Positions 33,454 through 44,557 are shown, counted from the first letter of the stretch. The stretch: 64,000 bases of DNA from Symbiodinium natans (GCA_905221605.1 CAJNDS010000062.1:177886-241885); one strand, 5' to 3'. The notes: generated from the sequence alone by a model not told the origin. Program-made: numbers and translations.

Positions 33454-34298
33454 CAAAACATAACTATTTAGGCTGTCACGGTGTGTCCGAGAGAGTGCCT
33501 GCTCGCCCACTTAGATGAACCCGATGCCACATGCACAGAACTGCTTTTGCTGAAGGATTGCTGGTGCTGAAGGGGCACTCTCTGCAAGACCGTTGGCATG
33601 GCCTCACCGCCCCTTTCATGTCGTTCGTTCTGCGCCTCGGATGCTTCAGCCCTGTGCCCCTTTTGGCGGAGAAAGTCGGCCAGATCAAGTTAGGCTTGTA
33701 GAGTCCAGGAGGCTTATCTTGTGGGGGCGTATAGGCGTGTCTCTCCAAGCTCTGGAGATACCATGAGAACAGGGCCGCTTTTCCCCCGCCAAGTTGAGGC
33801 CAGATGCACACTGCCACAGTGGTGGTCACAGTAAGTCAACTGTTATGGGAAACCTCCAGAGCCAAGTCATACCGATGGAGACAGGCGTTGCCCTGCGATA
33901 CGCAACATTACCCGCTTCATCCCTAAAATGGGCTTGTGGTCTGGGGTTTGGGGTTCAAGCTCGGGGTGTAAGGGTTTTGGATTCCGGGGACCACACTTAA
34001 ATAGCCTCCTGCCCCGCCGCAATTCTCAAGATCGCTACGCCGGACCCTATTTGTCCTACGCTCCTCGCAGCGACAACTGCGAGGTATGCGCCGGCGCGCA
34101 TCCAGGTTTTAATCGAATCTGCAGTCTCTTAGAGTTTTGGTGGCTTAGTTTGGGTTTAAGACACGACCTCGGCCCAAGCCTCAGCTCAATGAAGATGCCG
34201 CACTAAGGATTCTGTTCAGCGGGTTACGAAGCTGTGTCAAGAGAGTAGTGGTATAGTATTGGCCCCTTCCGTCTGCCTTTGCAAAACCTGTCCAGAGC

Positions 34299-35425
34299 TT
34301 GCTTTCCATGCCGACAGTGCAGTACGTGCACTTGGCGAGGATGGAGTACGCGCCATTTCTGGCTTTGGCTTTTGCCGATGTCCTGGACGCCGATAATGAG
34401 AGGCGGGTCAATGAACAGTCTGTTGGAGCTGGGGGACGTCATGGGATGTCTCCAAACATCTCGAAGCCCGTTTTTGTTTTTGCGGGTCTTACTGTCAGGC
34501 CAGACATCGCAACTTTGCGAGTCAGAGCAAAAGCTGCAATGGCAAACTGGTCGCCATCGCGTCGGCTGACCAGCCTTACGGGGGAAACCTTGGAGCAGGT
34601 TCCGTGCTCCAAAGAATGCGATAGTGAAGTATTGTTAACCGGGAGGGTTTCCCAACACGCCAGAAGTTGCTGGATGAATCGCAAGGCGCCGGCACTGCGT
34701 AGATTGAGTTTTCCTGAAACATGTTGATCCTGGACCCTGCAATTACATAAGTACTCGTAGTCGCGAACACAACACAACTATGTCGTCGAACTCAGCTGTT
34801 CAGAAGAACCCCCTGTCAGACGCTGGCGGATGCGGTGAGCGCAAGTCAAGATATTTCTCTGCCACCCGAGCATATGCCGGTTGATTCCACACTTCCTCCC
34901 AAGCGCAAAAAGAAGCACTTCGGCTGCAAACAGCAAATAAAGGACTTGCCTTCCCACTCAGCCGTCGGACGACCATCAATATGGCTTCTGAGGAAGAAGG
35001 CCAATACAGCCAATGCGGCGAAAGAGGCAGCGACTGTGGCGACTGCGGCTCCGACGCGTGAGACTGTGAAGGCCCGTGCTACTTTGACTGGCACTGCTTT
35101 TCGCGTTGAAACCTTGAACGCATCAGAAGCCTCAGAAACATGTCCTGCCAGTGTGTGTGTGGGAGTGTGTGAGTGCATCCTTGGCCTTCGGAACCGCTCG
35201 AAATGTGCGACCTTCCACAGGCCGAGGTGGCCGACACAACGCCCGACGTCGTCCTGGAGACTCAGGTGCCGGGACGATTCAGTTGCAAGAGTGCCGGCGT
35301 CAATTGAGGTGAAAGTCAGGCATCTTAGTTGGCTTCGGCATGCTTCGATTCGCCGTTTCAAACATAGTCTCTGGCAGCTGGTCTGGCATTGCAACATATC
35401 GCAGCTTTTGCTAAAGAAGGGGTGA
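34299..35425 (+). CDS. Two possible exons of an unidentified gene
   Basis: 34314-34560 reads PTVQYVHLARMEYAPFLALA and FADVLDADNERRVNEQ, then KPVFVFAGLTVRPDIATLRV. 34835-35120 reads ISLPPEHMPVDSTLPPKRKK and ANAAKEAATVATAAPTRETV. The second has a basic PPKRKKKHF stretch resembling a nuclear localisation signal. They are separated by about 270 bases. Frames are open, but splice joints were not determined. Confidence 0.35.
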
Positions 35426-35612
35426 CATGCCATGGCATGATAGAGTCACCTCCCCGCGCAAGAGGAGGAGGAAGGAGATGACCTGGAAGTTCCGCCCTAC
35501 GGATTGGACTTGAATCTTTGATGGCAACTTGTGAGCCCGATTTGCAGAACCCTTGATTCGTGACCAAACCTTCCTTCCACGTTCAGCCTGAAATCAGGGA
35601 CAGGCGTTGAAC

Positions 35613-35960
35613 CGTGTTGTTTGTTTGTTTGTTTGGTTGTGTGCTTGCTTGTTAGCTTGCTAGCTTGTTAGCTTGTTTGCTTGTTTGTTTGTTTGTTTGT
35701 TCGTTTGTGTGCTAGTGTTTCTGTGTTTTTTTTGTTGTTTGTTTGTTCGGCTGTTATTGTTAGCTTGTTTGTTATGGTTTGTTAGCTATTGTTTGGTTGG
35801 TTTGTTGGTTGGTTGGTTGGTTTGTTGTTTGTTTGTTTGTTTGTTTGATTGTTTGGTTGATTGTTTGGTTGTCTGTTTGTTTGTTTGATTGTTTGGTTGA
35901 TTGTTTGGTTGTTTGGTTGTTTGGTTGTTTGGTTGGTTGGTTGGTTGGTTGGTTGGTTGT
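35613..35960. repeat. (TTTG)n / (TTGG)n and TAGCTTGT array
   Basis: GTTT tetramers dominate, with GCTTGTTAGCTT variants at the left end and eight or more TTGG units at the right end. Reading frames across it (Cys/Leu/Phe/Val on +, Asn/Gln/Thr on -) are artefacts. Confidence 0.9.
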
Positions 35961-36216
35961 CGTTCGTAGCGGATTCGGCACTTTGTGCATGTCAATACTG
36001 TCATTCTGCTGCGCTGCTTTGCACAGTTGCATTGGATTTGCCAATCTCCGGCCTAGTATCCAAATCAAGTCGCATGTTCACAACGCAGCTGGAAGAATGC
36101 CACCACGAATGCTTGAAGCAGATCACTGCTCCATCGAGGAATGATGATGTTGATGGTGATGACATCATCGAGGCACCATGGGGCAGCGGGGTCTGCAGCG
36201 CCTTGTGGTTGCGCCA

Positions 36217-36218
<2 letters not shown>

Positions 36219-36247
<29 letters not shown>
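36219..36247. repeat. (GT)n microsatellite
   Basis: About fourteen GT units. Confidence 0.9.
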
Positions 36248-36250
<3 letters not shown>

Positions 36251-36482
36251 GGGGCTCTCCATGCTTTAAGCTGGGGACTGTTCCCTCTAATGAGAATGAG
36301 CCCTTGCAGCATCCCAAAGTGGACGTCAAGAAGACGACACTTGTCTCTCTCTTGTCACGAAAGCTAGCTCTGTGGAGCTGGCGGGAGTTGTTGTTTACCC
36401 ATGCACTGGTATTCACCTTGTTAAGAAGCTTCCAGGGAAAAAAAGGGTTCCACACCTTAACAGGTCCGAAACCCAAGACTTA

Positions 36483-36600
36483 AGGTGGGGGTGGGGTAGG
36501 GGGGGGGGCCCCCCCCCTACCACCTTCAGGTCCCCTCCCCGCCCCCCCCCACAAGGTCCCCCCCCACCCCACCCCAAGGTCCTCCCCCGCCCCCCACAGT
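36483..36600. repeat. G-run / C-run inverted repeat
   Basis: AAGGTGGGGGTGGGGTAGGGG runs into a long G tract, which meets a long C tract continuing CTACCACCTT. This makes a near-perfect hairpin of about 18 bp arms. C-rich AAGGTCCCCCC units follow. G-quadruplex or i-motif formation is likely. Confidence 0.8.
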
Positions 36601-36672
36601 CACCATGCTCTGAAGGTCTGTGGTACTTTGCAGAGGTCGTACTGAACAGAGCGTCCCTGCACCTAAACTTCG

Positions 36673-36724
36673 TTTAGGGTCTGGGGTTTGGGGTTTAGGG
36701 TTTAGGGTTTAGGGTTTAAGGTTT
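36673..36724 (-). repeat. Interstitial telomere-like repeat (TTTAGGG)n
   Basis: GTTTAGGGTCTGGGGTTTGG followed by three perfect TTTAGGG and a TTTAAGG. The G-rich strand is + here, opposite to the tracts at 8.3 and 22.4 kb. Confidence 0.85.
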
Positions 36725-36819
36725 GCCGACTCGCTGCATGCCACCCCCCCTGCGGTTACTAGCTTTCGTAGCCCCTTCTCAAGTTGATCTTGTTGCCAGA
36801 AGAGGTATGCTAAAGCCGC

Positions 36820-37205
36820 ATGCTAGCCTCCGAAGACAACGCCATATGCATGTGGATCCCCATTGGTGCTCCAGGACTCGGTCCCGATTGGCCCGCATCG
36901 GGTTTGGAGCCTTGGCTTCTCGAGCTCTCGCGATACGCCACGCCTGTCGCACCTGCCGCACCTGCCGCACCTCACAGACCTGTGGTTTCTGATTTAAGCA
37001 TTGTTCCAGCCGACGCATCCAAGAGACGTTGCGAGTGTCCCGTTCCAAGGACCTTCCTGACTTGTGACGAGGTGCAGACATGGGCAATGGCCAGCCGCAC
37101 GCAGGCATGTTCAAAGCCTACGACGTGCTGCATCAGCTTGGGTCAATAGCAGTGGGGCAGCCATGGGCAGCCAGCCGGGAAGACTCTGAAGATCCATCCG
37201 CTTAG
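36820..37205 (+). CDS. Unidentified gene 3' end
   Basis: An Ala/Pro-rich frame at 36820-37030 (APGLGPDWPASGLEPWLLEL, APAAPAAPHRPVVSDL) leads to an exon after GAGGTGCAG (37078-37205). That exon reads MGNGQPHAGMFKAYDVLHQL, then GQPWAASREDSEDPSA and TAG. The last exon is convincing; linkage to the first is inferred. No family recognised. Confidence 0.45.
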
Positions 37206-37222
37206 GGCCCACCGAGATGCCA

Positions 37223-37434
37223 TCAGCCATGATCCGACTGGATCTTTCTGCTTGCATCGACCATCGTACAAGAGCCTGAAGCCAGATTCCGACCTGCTTT
37301 CCATGCAGGCTCGGCTCTTCTCCAAAGAAGCCCTCACTGCAGGGCACAGTGTGCCGCCTTCCTGGAGCTTCCTGCAGTTGCTCGGCTCACCGGAACCAGA
37401 TCAATGGGTTCTGGAAAGCCCCGAAGAATCCTAG
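37223..37434 (+). CDS. Unidentified exon
   Basis: The frame reads SHDPTGSFCLHRPSYKSLKP and DSDLLSMQARLFSKEALTAG, then LLGSPEPDQWVLESPEES and TAG. The acidic, Ser/Pro-rich end looks like a natural C-terminus. Confidence 0.45.
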
Positions 37435-37886
37435 CCTTATGGCCTTTATGGCCTAGAAGTGCCTTAGAATCCACTAGCGAGATGGTAGGGTCCAGTCGCT
37501 GCGATTGCTTTGCAAGACGCTTCGTCACCCAGGGACCCTGCTGACCTCGTGCACTTGGCCACTCCGCTGCACGTTGATTAGGACTATTCTATCAAGTTAA
37601 ATGGTTAGATTATTAGATCAGTACATTATGCTGTAAATTGTAAATGTTTGTTGTCTTCTACTTTACATTGACTACGATTACATAAGCAAGGCTGACTCTT
37701 AGGCTGCGTGGAGCTCTCGTGATCCTTGGCGGCGTCCAAGCCGAAGCCAACTCAAAAGTCCTCTCTATGTAGTACAGTAGTACAGCACACACTGTAGACT
37801 ATGTAGACGCTGAACACTCGCACCATCCAAGACATGCAAGCGGTCAAGGGTACTGTTCATGATGTTCTAAGGACTTCCTTACCAAG

Positions 37887-38102
37887 TCCGATCTTGCATC
37901 GCTGTGGGAGAGTGGAGATGGACGCAATACTCACGGCAGCAGCCTCGGGACGGTGTGCATTGCCAAGCTCTCAGTTCAGGCACACATTACATCCTGCCTT
38001 ACAGTCGTGCTTCTGGCTCAGATAGCCTGGCAGTGGCTCAATTTAAGCAAGTGGCTTGAGTTTGTCCGTTTCGATTGCGCGCAATTGCACTGCCCGCAAT
38101 GA
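37887..38102 (+). CDS. Exon with a membrane helix
   Basis: After CTTACCAAG the frame reads SDLASLWESGDGRNTHGSSL, then a hydrophobic HITSCLTVVLLAQIAWQWLN, and ends FDCAQLHCPQ and TGA, 71 codons in all. The helix suggests a membrane protein's C-terminal part. The start of the gene was not found. Confidence 0.5.
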   Translation, partial: SDLASLWESGDGRNTHGSSLGTVCIAKLSVQAHITSCLTVVLLAQIAWQWLNLSKWLEFVRFDCAQLHCPQ

Positions 38103-38728
38103 ACCCAGACAAGTTTTCAGCATGTCCGAACGACGCATACAAGACTGTAGTTATCTGTAGTTGCTGCATAGTTGCGGACGATGGATGCGATGTAAAGCAG
38201 AGTCGGCGATGCCGGTGGCACATGTCGCACCTGGCCCGAGATGGCATAGGAGGACGGCTTGGCTCTTTGGGGATCTATCAGGATGCTGAAGCAGCGACAG
38301 GAGCGCTTGAGGCACCATACCATTCCCGATCTGGCCATGCGATCCACAGCCACTGGGACTAAGAGCTGGCAGCTCCCGAAGCTCCTGTTTTGCACTGTAA
38401 TTAGATGTATTATGATATATGATGATGCAATTGAGGTTTATCGGCTTATAGGGCAATGTAGGAAGAGGCCGCAAAATAATCCGTGCCCGTTGTCATCATG
38501 AGGTTGGTGGTTGCACCCCGTTGCTGGGCCTGGGCGTTCCAACGTCGCGTGTGACTTCCTCTGGGGAACCGTTTCCAGGCACAGAATTGGGATAATCTGA
38601 ACCGAAGGTGTCAGGGCTTGGTCGGTGTCTTGCTTGATATGAGAGAGACCTTTTGAGCTCGTGGTTCTCTTGAACTCTGCTGGGCATGGAGCATCTTAGT
38701 GTCTATCGTTTCTTCCGGCTGTGGTCAG

Positions 38729-40235
38729 GACAAGCTTCAAGGCTTTAGAGGACAAGGTCGCAGATCTCATCATTGCAAATGAAGATGTGCCACCAAAGCC
38801 CGTGTCTCGTCAGCAGGGTCTCGCTAGCAGGAGACGCAGGTTAAGTGCGGAATCAGGCGATTTTCGCGCCACGGTGCCGGTGCCCAGGAACTTCAGATAC
38901 CAGAAGGACCGTTGCTGCCTCCACGCGCCGGCTATGGCAAGCCTCCACCGGTCGGCCCAGATGGCAAAGCAGAGCAGCAGTTGGCCTGGCCCCTAAGCAG
39001 TCCCTGAGCCTCCGAAGCGGACGATGTCAATGCTGCCATATGCTGCCATGTGCTGCCATCTGCGGCCAATGTCGTGTTGCAAGGTTTTGCCGGAAAACAA
39101 GAAGCCGGTAGATGTCAACAAGCAGGCGCCGCCACGGCCGTACGACAGGTACGGCGAGGCCAGGGCTTAAGCCGCTAAGGTGTAAAAAAGGATGTAAAAT
39201 GATGTAAGCCCTACGCGCGTAGCTTGCCCATTGACAGCTGTTGTACTTCCGCTGTTTGACCGGCAGACCGAATTTGTGGGCAGGATGATGGGCCGCTGGA
39301 GCCGCGTGAGCTGCGTGCTGCACAGATGAAAGTGCAGGCAGACAAGGCCAACGATGCCCACGTAAGCAGATCATGAAAGAGATTGTCACGACATTCTTGC
39401 CTGTAGCAAGGGCGAGAGCGATGCTGGATCATGTGACACAGGTAGAAGAGGATGCCAATTCCCTGGCTGCCAAAGATGTTGATGGCAAGCCCCTGACTGC
39501 CAAAGATGCCGACAGAGCAGCCGCGGCCGAAGCTTGATTTTTTTTCTGGGGCCGGTTCATAGAGAAGGCTAGCAATTACTGTGGTAGGATCGTCCGGTCA
39601 ATTTTACAGGTGAACCAAAAATAAGGAGGGAGGGTGATGTGATCCATGTTGCTGCACGGCATGATCTTGATGACGCCCCTTGACTGTTTTGGCATCCATC
39701 TTGACATCTGAGGAGTCAGCTTCTATGCCAGGGCTTGATTCGTCTGCGAGAAGTGGGCTGAGCAATGCTGAGTCCGCACAGGCGGCCGTGCCAAAGACGC
39801 AGGCCGCAAGGAACGCCTCGGACTCACAGCCCTTTGGCGACTCGTATCAGCAGCCCAGAGCGGCGACGGGTGCCAACGAGCATTCGCAAGTAGAGGAGCC
39901 TCTCCCACCTCCCCCTCCTCCCCCTCCTCCTCCGCCGCGCAAGATCACCATGGAGGAGGCGCAGGCTGGAGTGTATGTGCCAGGTGAAATTGAGCCCTGG
40001 CAAACGAGAATGCTCAATCCTCTCTTCCACATATGATGGTGCCTTCGTCACTTCGTCTGTCATGCTGCAAAACGCAGAAAATGGCACGAGAGCTCCGAGC
40101 CGTCGTGATTCAGCTGTTAAAAAGTCATCCGCAGAATGTGCGAGGGCCATCAAACACAAGCATCAGCTTGCGAGACTCAGATGTCTGATGCGCCTGCTCT
40201 CCACCGTCACACAATCTGAGTCTTTGCGTTTCTGA
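38729..40235 (+). CDS. Unidentified protein with helices and a polyproline run
   Basis: Exon pieces: 38729-38815 after GTGGTCAG (TSFKALEDKVADLIIANEDV). 39084-39164 after TTGCAAG (LPENKKPVDVNKQAPPRPYD), ending AGG before a GC donor. 39284-39361 after GTGGGCAG (DDGPLEPRELRAAQMKVQAD), before GTAAGC. 39370-39537 (IMKEIVTTFLPVARARAMLD, SLAAKDVDGKPLTAKDADRA). 39713-40036 after ATCTGAG (ESASMPGLDSSARSGLSNAE, eleven consecutive Pro, RKITMEEAQAGVYVPGEIE). 40078-40235 after ACGCAG (NGTRAPSRRDSAVKKSSAE, then LARLRCLMRLLSTV). Phases match across 39164/39284. Between 39361 and 39370 only eight bases (GTAAGCAG) separate compatible frames. No enzymatic domain; perhaps a structural or scaffold protein. Confidence 0.55.
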
Positions 40236-40275
40236 GGCCATAAGAGAAGCACGGATGCTCGCCGGCTGGAGGCTC

Positions 40276-40398
40276 TCTCACTGTCTCTTTGTCTCTCTGT
40301 CTCTCTGTCTCTCTGTCTCTCTGTCTCTCTGTCTCTCTGTCTCTCTGTCTCTCTGTCTCTCTTTCTCTCTTTCTCTCTTTCTCTCTTTCTCTCTCGAC
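40276..40398. repeat. (CTCTGT)n / (CTCTTT)n hexamer array
   Basis: About fourteen TCTCTG hexamers switch to TCTCTT units. Confidence 0.9.
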
Positions 40399-40504
40399 AA
40401 GATGCTCTTTTTTGCGTAGTTGTCACGAAAGCCTCCCCCCCCGGCACCTTTGGGTTCAGCAACAATACAATCTGTCCTTTAGCTCAAAGATGTAGCAATC
40501 CCGA

Positions 40505-40872
40505 ACCCCTGAAAGAACATTTTGGTTGGCATTCCCAAAACAAAAACTGGGTGGCAAGCCCGGAACCCTCAAGACTGTGGCAAACTCAAGACCCCAAAGC
40601 AAGATGCTGGGTGAGTAGCAAACCCGATTAGCCTAAACCTATGTGGCAAGCCCATGCCCTGAAAACCAGATATTGGGCGGCAAACCTGAAAAGCCCGAAA
40701 GAGGAAACATGTTGGGTATCTAACCCTGAACCCTAAAAGGCGCCGTCGAGTGGCAGACCCTAAGCCCCAAAAGGTCATCCATCACGCAGGCTGGGGTGAC
40801 AAGCCTTAAACCCCAAAAGGAGATGTTGGTTGGTAAGCCCCAAACCCCAATCGGAGATGTTGGGTTGCCCGC
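40505..40872 (+). repeat. Degenerate array of telomere-like units, about 30-45 bp period
   Basis: Ten or more units carry GGTGGCAAGCCC-like words (near 40549, 40576, 40609, 40640, 40674, 40714, 40748, 40794, 40828, 40860). Each is followed by a CCCTAAA-like stretch (CCCTGAACCCTAAAAGG, CCTTAAACCCCAAAAGG) and GATGTTGGGT. Confidence 0.7.
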
Positions 40873-41108
40873 TAAAGGTGGCCAACGATAAGCCCGAAAG
40901 ATGTCGTGAGAAAACACAGACACAGAAAATGCAGCTAACCAAGGTTTTTGCCTACCCCTTCTTCGAGGGGTCAAGAGAAAAACAAGTAACAGCTAGTTGT
41001 GATGAAAACGCCGGAAAGTCAGGAGTAAGCAAACAACAAGTTCATCTAATCATGCTACCCTCCACGATTCAAATCATTCTAATCTAATCGCATAATCTAA
41101 CCGCAAGT

Positions 41109-41358
41109 ATCTCCGAAGTTGTTCCTGAAATTCCACAGCCGACGGACAGGTCCCAGATCCCGGAACTTGCAGCGCTGAGGAAGAGGTCAGTTTGCAGCAT
41201 GATGCGTCACAGAGCTGCTGCAGCGGAAAGTTGAGGATGGGCAGGGAAGTGTCACTTTCAAGCATCAGGAGGATAGAGATGACGACGACATTGACATAGC
41301 CAGTGACATCGGTGTGGATGAGGCAGAGAACAGACTTGCCATCACACACCTGCCATGA
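41109..41358 (+). CDS. Unidentified acidic protein, two exons
   Basis: 41109-41185 after ACCGCAAG reads ISEVVPEIPQPTDRSQIPEL and AALRKR before GTCAGT. 41224-41358 after GCTGCTGCAG reads RKVEDGQGSVTFKHQEDRDD, then DIASDIGVDEAENRL and TGA. Both look coding, but the interval between them is only 38 bases and the phases do not join as written, so one edge is misplaced. Confidence 0.45.
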
Positions 41359-41610
41359 GAACTTCCGTGTACTGTTGCATGTTTCCTGGGCGTGAACAGT
41401 GCACAATGTGTCTTGTCACATCAGCGCAGGATGCACCGGGGCCTCCAACGTGGGTCTCCAAACCGCCACCGGTTGGCAGGTTGCTTTGGCTGATGTGTTC
41501 TGCATTCAACACTCGACTCCTTGTACGCTCACTGTACACCTGCATGGTCTCAAGCATATCCAGGGTGGTGCAGCATGTCCAAACGTAGCCCTGCAAGTGC
41601 CTTGCTGAAG

Positions 41611-42192
41611 CGAGAAACAAAGAGAGTCCCAGAACTTCCTATAGAACTTCCCCTCGCGAACCTCACATGGACTTGGTACCAGTATGACAGCATTTTTTTG
41701 CTGTACGACGCTTACGCACCCTACGAGGAAGCTACTCACTCAGTGACACTTGCAAAAGCTGAGGTCAGCTCTTTTTGGCGGACTTCCAGCGAACCACCCA
41801 GGAGACAAAGCTGATGCGTCTTTAACACGGTTGAAAATGTGTTGAACATGTTGTAGCATGTCAGCGCAAACCCTTCACAACTCAGCAGGTCCACACATGT
41901 CGAGACAAGGAACATGCCTAGTGGACCTAGCAACATTTAACAACTATCGATAACTACCGAGTACCTAGCGTCATCTCTTGTTATGCCTATTGTCATGCTT
42001 GCCTGCAAGGAGTCTTGGCCCTGCAGTCCTCCATCCAGGCACAGAGCACGTCCTACTGTCCGCCTCGATGCGTTTGATGAGCGTGTGATGAGTGTGCATC
42101 AGTATATGCAACATACGCAACCCCCACTTGAAGGCAACAGGTTGGCCACTGACGCTGAAAACAACCCTGTAGCCTTGCCGCAGAAAAAAGGG
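41611..42192 (+). CDS. Unidentified gene, two well-edged exons
   Basis: Exon 41611-41763 follows TTGCTGAAG, is 51 codons in phase 0 and ends before GTCAGC. It reads RETKRVPELPIELPLANLTW, then YQYDSIFLLYDAYAPYEEA. Exon 42039-42192 follows CCATCCAG, reads RPTVRLDAFDERVMSVHQYM, QHTQPPLEGNRLATDAENN, and ends in phase 0 before GTGAGT. The composition and both splice edges make these among the safer exons here. No family recognised. Confidence 0.55.
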
Positions 42193-42419
42193 GTGAGTGA
42201 GAGAGAGAGAGAGAGCGGAAGAGTTGAGAGCTGATCAAGATTGATGATCAAGTACTGTGCCACTTTGAAGAGTCATTGAGCATCTGCCACTCTCAGGCGC
42301 AAGCTTGCTGAGCAAGTCCCGGGACTCCCGGCCATGAACCATCCACATCCTCGCTGGCCACATGCTTCGCTCGTGGACTCTTTCAGCTTGTCTGCTTGCA
42401 GCAAATTTCACTCTGCGCC

Positions 42420-42632
42420 TTGTCTGCACATGTGCACGTGGGCATGTGGCGGAACAGCTCATCACCTCGGATGAGCTCCCACAGTGCCATAGTTCGCAGA
42501 ATCGGAGCTCCGATTGCACGCGAAGAACCGTTCCTTGCTTGTGGCATCTTGTGGTTGCAGGCGCTCTTCGAGGAGGCCGCTGCTTGGTCGGCAACACATG
42601 CCCCGTGCTGGGCTCGTGTGCACGGAGTCTGA
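42420..42632 (+). CDS. Possible exon
   Basis: The frame RIGAPIAREEPFLACGILWL, then QALFEEAAAWSATHAPCW with a TGA stop, is protein-like. Competing + and - frames exist over the same bases. Confidence 0.3.
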   Translation: MSAHVHVGMWRNSSSPRMSSHSAIVRRIGAPIAREEPFLACGILWLQALFEEAAAWSATHAPCWARVHGV

Positions 42633-42764
42633 CAGAAGCCAAGGGAAGTAAACAGAAGTAAAGCTGTGTGACGGGCCTTGTAGGAACTCACCACATATAG
42701 GCAGCACACTGCCATCTATCCATGAAGACCAGCCCACTGTGACCGCTGGTTTTTGTTGTCCAAG

Positions 42765-42914
42765 GCTGCTGCTGCGCTGTTACAGCTGCACAAGGAGATG
42801 TCGGAGGGCACGATTCTGGCAAATGTAGAGTACGCCGCAGCGCTGACAGAGCCTGCTGGTGCCATCCGGAGCCTAAAGCATCTGGCAAGCCGCCTTACGA
42901 ACTTTGTAGAGTGA
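42765..42914 (+). CDS. Unidentified terminal exon
   Basis: After GTTGTCCAAG a 49-residue frame reads AAAALLQLHKEMSEGTILAN, VEYAAALTEPAGAIRSLKHL and SRLTNFVE, then TGA. It is amphipathic helix throughout. This is convincing as coding. Confidence 0.5.
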   Translation, partial: AAAALLQLHKEMSEGTILANVEYAAALTEPAGAIRSLKHLASRLTNFVE

Positions 42915-43103
42915 CTTGATCTGGCTGTCAATCGTCGTATGGATCTGGAGGAGGTGTGGAGTTGCAATTCGGCGCTTTGCGGCCTGCAGAGTGTCTGCAG
43001 ACACCTCCCCTCCAGAGAAATCTTTCTGGACGCGCTGTCCACTTTGGATTGCCAATGTGCAATGTGGAATGTGGCCTATAGTCACTGATACTCATTTCTC
43101 GAG

Positions 43104-43849
43104 TCCTGACCGACAGCCAAGCTTCGGTAGATGTGAATGTTGCTGCCCAGGTGCACTTTTGTCCGGTTTCGAAGTGATTGTGCAGTGACTCAGCAGATGA
43201 TTTTGTGCAAGGCTTTGTTGTCGAACGTGTCAATGAGTTCTTGGGCACCAATACCCCATAGTACAGGAGCCATCTCGAGCATGGAGACAAGTTGTTTAAC
43301 GCTGTTTCAAGCGAAATCAGTGGCTCTGCTTCCTGCAAAGATGCCACAGCACAATCGTGGCGATGCTGCAGGTGGCAAATTTTCAAGCCGCTGATCAACT
43401 TGGGGAAAAGACTCGCAGATGACCTTAGAGGTCAGCCGGAGAAAAGGGCACCGTGCCATGTCCTAACACATTGCAAAAGCAACTGCTCGTTTGGGCTGAC
43501 AAGCCTATCAGACGTCCTTCATGTTGCAAGGCGTGAAGCTCTGCTGGCCTTGAAAGCTCGCGCCAACGAAAAGGTGCTCAGAGTGTCCAGGTCTGAATAG
43601 GGGTAATAGAGGCGTCCCGTGGTCCAGCAGGACGACATGGCAAAACATGATGACATGGTCACAAGAATGAGTTCTACCGATGCATGGATCGGGTTGGAGT
43701 TTGTCGTATTTCGCTTTCGCAAGGCGCAAGAGGCGTCAGAGCTCGAGAGCCTACTGCAGCGCCTCAGCCATCGCCCAAGTCGCTCCTGCTCGGGCGTTTA
43801 TTGGCCAATGGCTTGGAGTTGTCTGGCTTGGCGGGAATATGATTTATAA
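43104..43849 (+). CDS. Unidentified gene, several exons
   Basis: 43104-43150 reads LTDSQASVDVNVAAQ before GTGCAC. 43380-43573 reads PLINLGKRLADDLRG and FGLTSLSDVLHVARREALL, ending AAG before GTGCTC. 43619-43790 reads DDMAKHDDMVTRMSSTDAWI and FRKAQEASELESLLQRLSH. The segments are on the same strand, but joints are inferred. Confidence 0.4.
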
Positions 43850-43923
43850 GGTTTTTGTGAAAGAATTGCAGGCTCGGCCGCAATCCTTTGAGTTCACTTG
43901 TGCGACAGATTAGGAAAGCTCCT

Positions 43924-43946
43924 GGGGGGGGGGGGGGGGGGGGGGG
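43924..43946 (+). repeat. Poly-G run of 23
   Basis: The longest homopolymer in the window; its length is likely uncertain in any assembly. Confidence 0.95.
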
Positions 43947-44185
43947 AGCTTTCGTTCAAAGAACAGCTTCGCTGAAACGGTGTCAGGGGGTGCCGGTTTG
44001 GTCCGCCATTTGGTCCGCCAGGGGCCAATCCCCACTCAAATCGTGGCCCAGGGCAAGGTTAGATGCTGTATCGGTATGTTGTCTCCTCCTCGTAGGCAGT
44101 TTTCCGGTTGCATGAGACCGTTGGGAGATTGAAGCGTTTAGATGTCGGGCATCGCTGAAGATCATGATTTCCCATCGTTGCCTGC

Positions 44186-44557
44186 GTGACAGATGTTGAC
44201 TGCTCGGCCGCCTTTCGTCCCCCCCTCCCTGGGCGCAAGTTGCCTCAAGTATGCCTCAAGTACTTGGCTCTACACATGAGTTGGTGCACTCTTCCAGCAC
44301 AAGAAGCCTCAGCCGAGTACCAAGCAACGGATACATCAATTATTGCCTCGCTAGGTGGCAAGGAGGCGTCTACGGAGTCTGCTGGGTGCAGTGAGATCAA
44401 GCCCTTTGCATCCCTTTGCCACGCGGAACCTGAACTTCGAGATGTAGGGTCCAATGCAGGGACGGTGGACCTCAGGGCTTGGGCCGAGCCTTGGGGCCGA
44501 CAATGCTTGCATGTAGCTTACAATGGTCACCTCTGCCAGTCCTTTGAACAAATTTGA
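44186..44557 (+). CDS. Unidentified exon
   Basis: After GTGACAG the frame reads DVDCSAAFRPPLPGRKLPQV, then AQEASAEYQATDTSIIASLG and ELRDVGSNAGTVDLRAW. A neighbouring frame to 44789 (RTPNKSGVALVASAQSRLG) may be a second exon. It lies just before the ELMO-like exon and may be part of that gene. Confidence 0.4.
   Translation: MTDVDCSAAFRPPLPGRKLPQVCLKYLALHMSWCTLPAQEASAEYQATDTSIIASLGGKEASTESAGCSEIKPFASLCHAEPELRDVGSNAGTVDLRAWAEPWGRQCLHVAYNGHLCQSFEQI

Larger units (their letters stand above)
35426..36800. other. Repeat-rich, gene-poor interval
   Basis: It holds a TTTG/TTGG array, a (GT)n tract, a strong G/C inverted repeat and a telomere tract, each listed separately. I see no convincing exon. 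Confidence 0.5.

Noticed and set aside
35673-36004. Cys/Val/Leu and Asn/Gln/Thr frames over 70-120 codons
   Set aside because: They derive from the TTTG/TTGG array.
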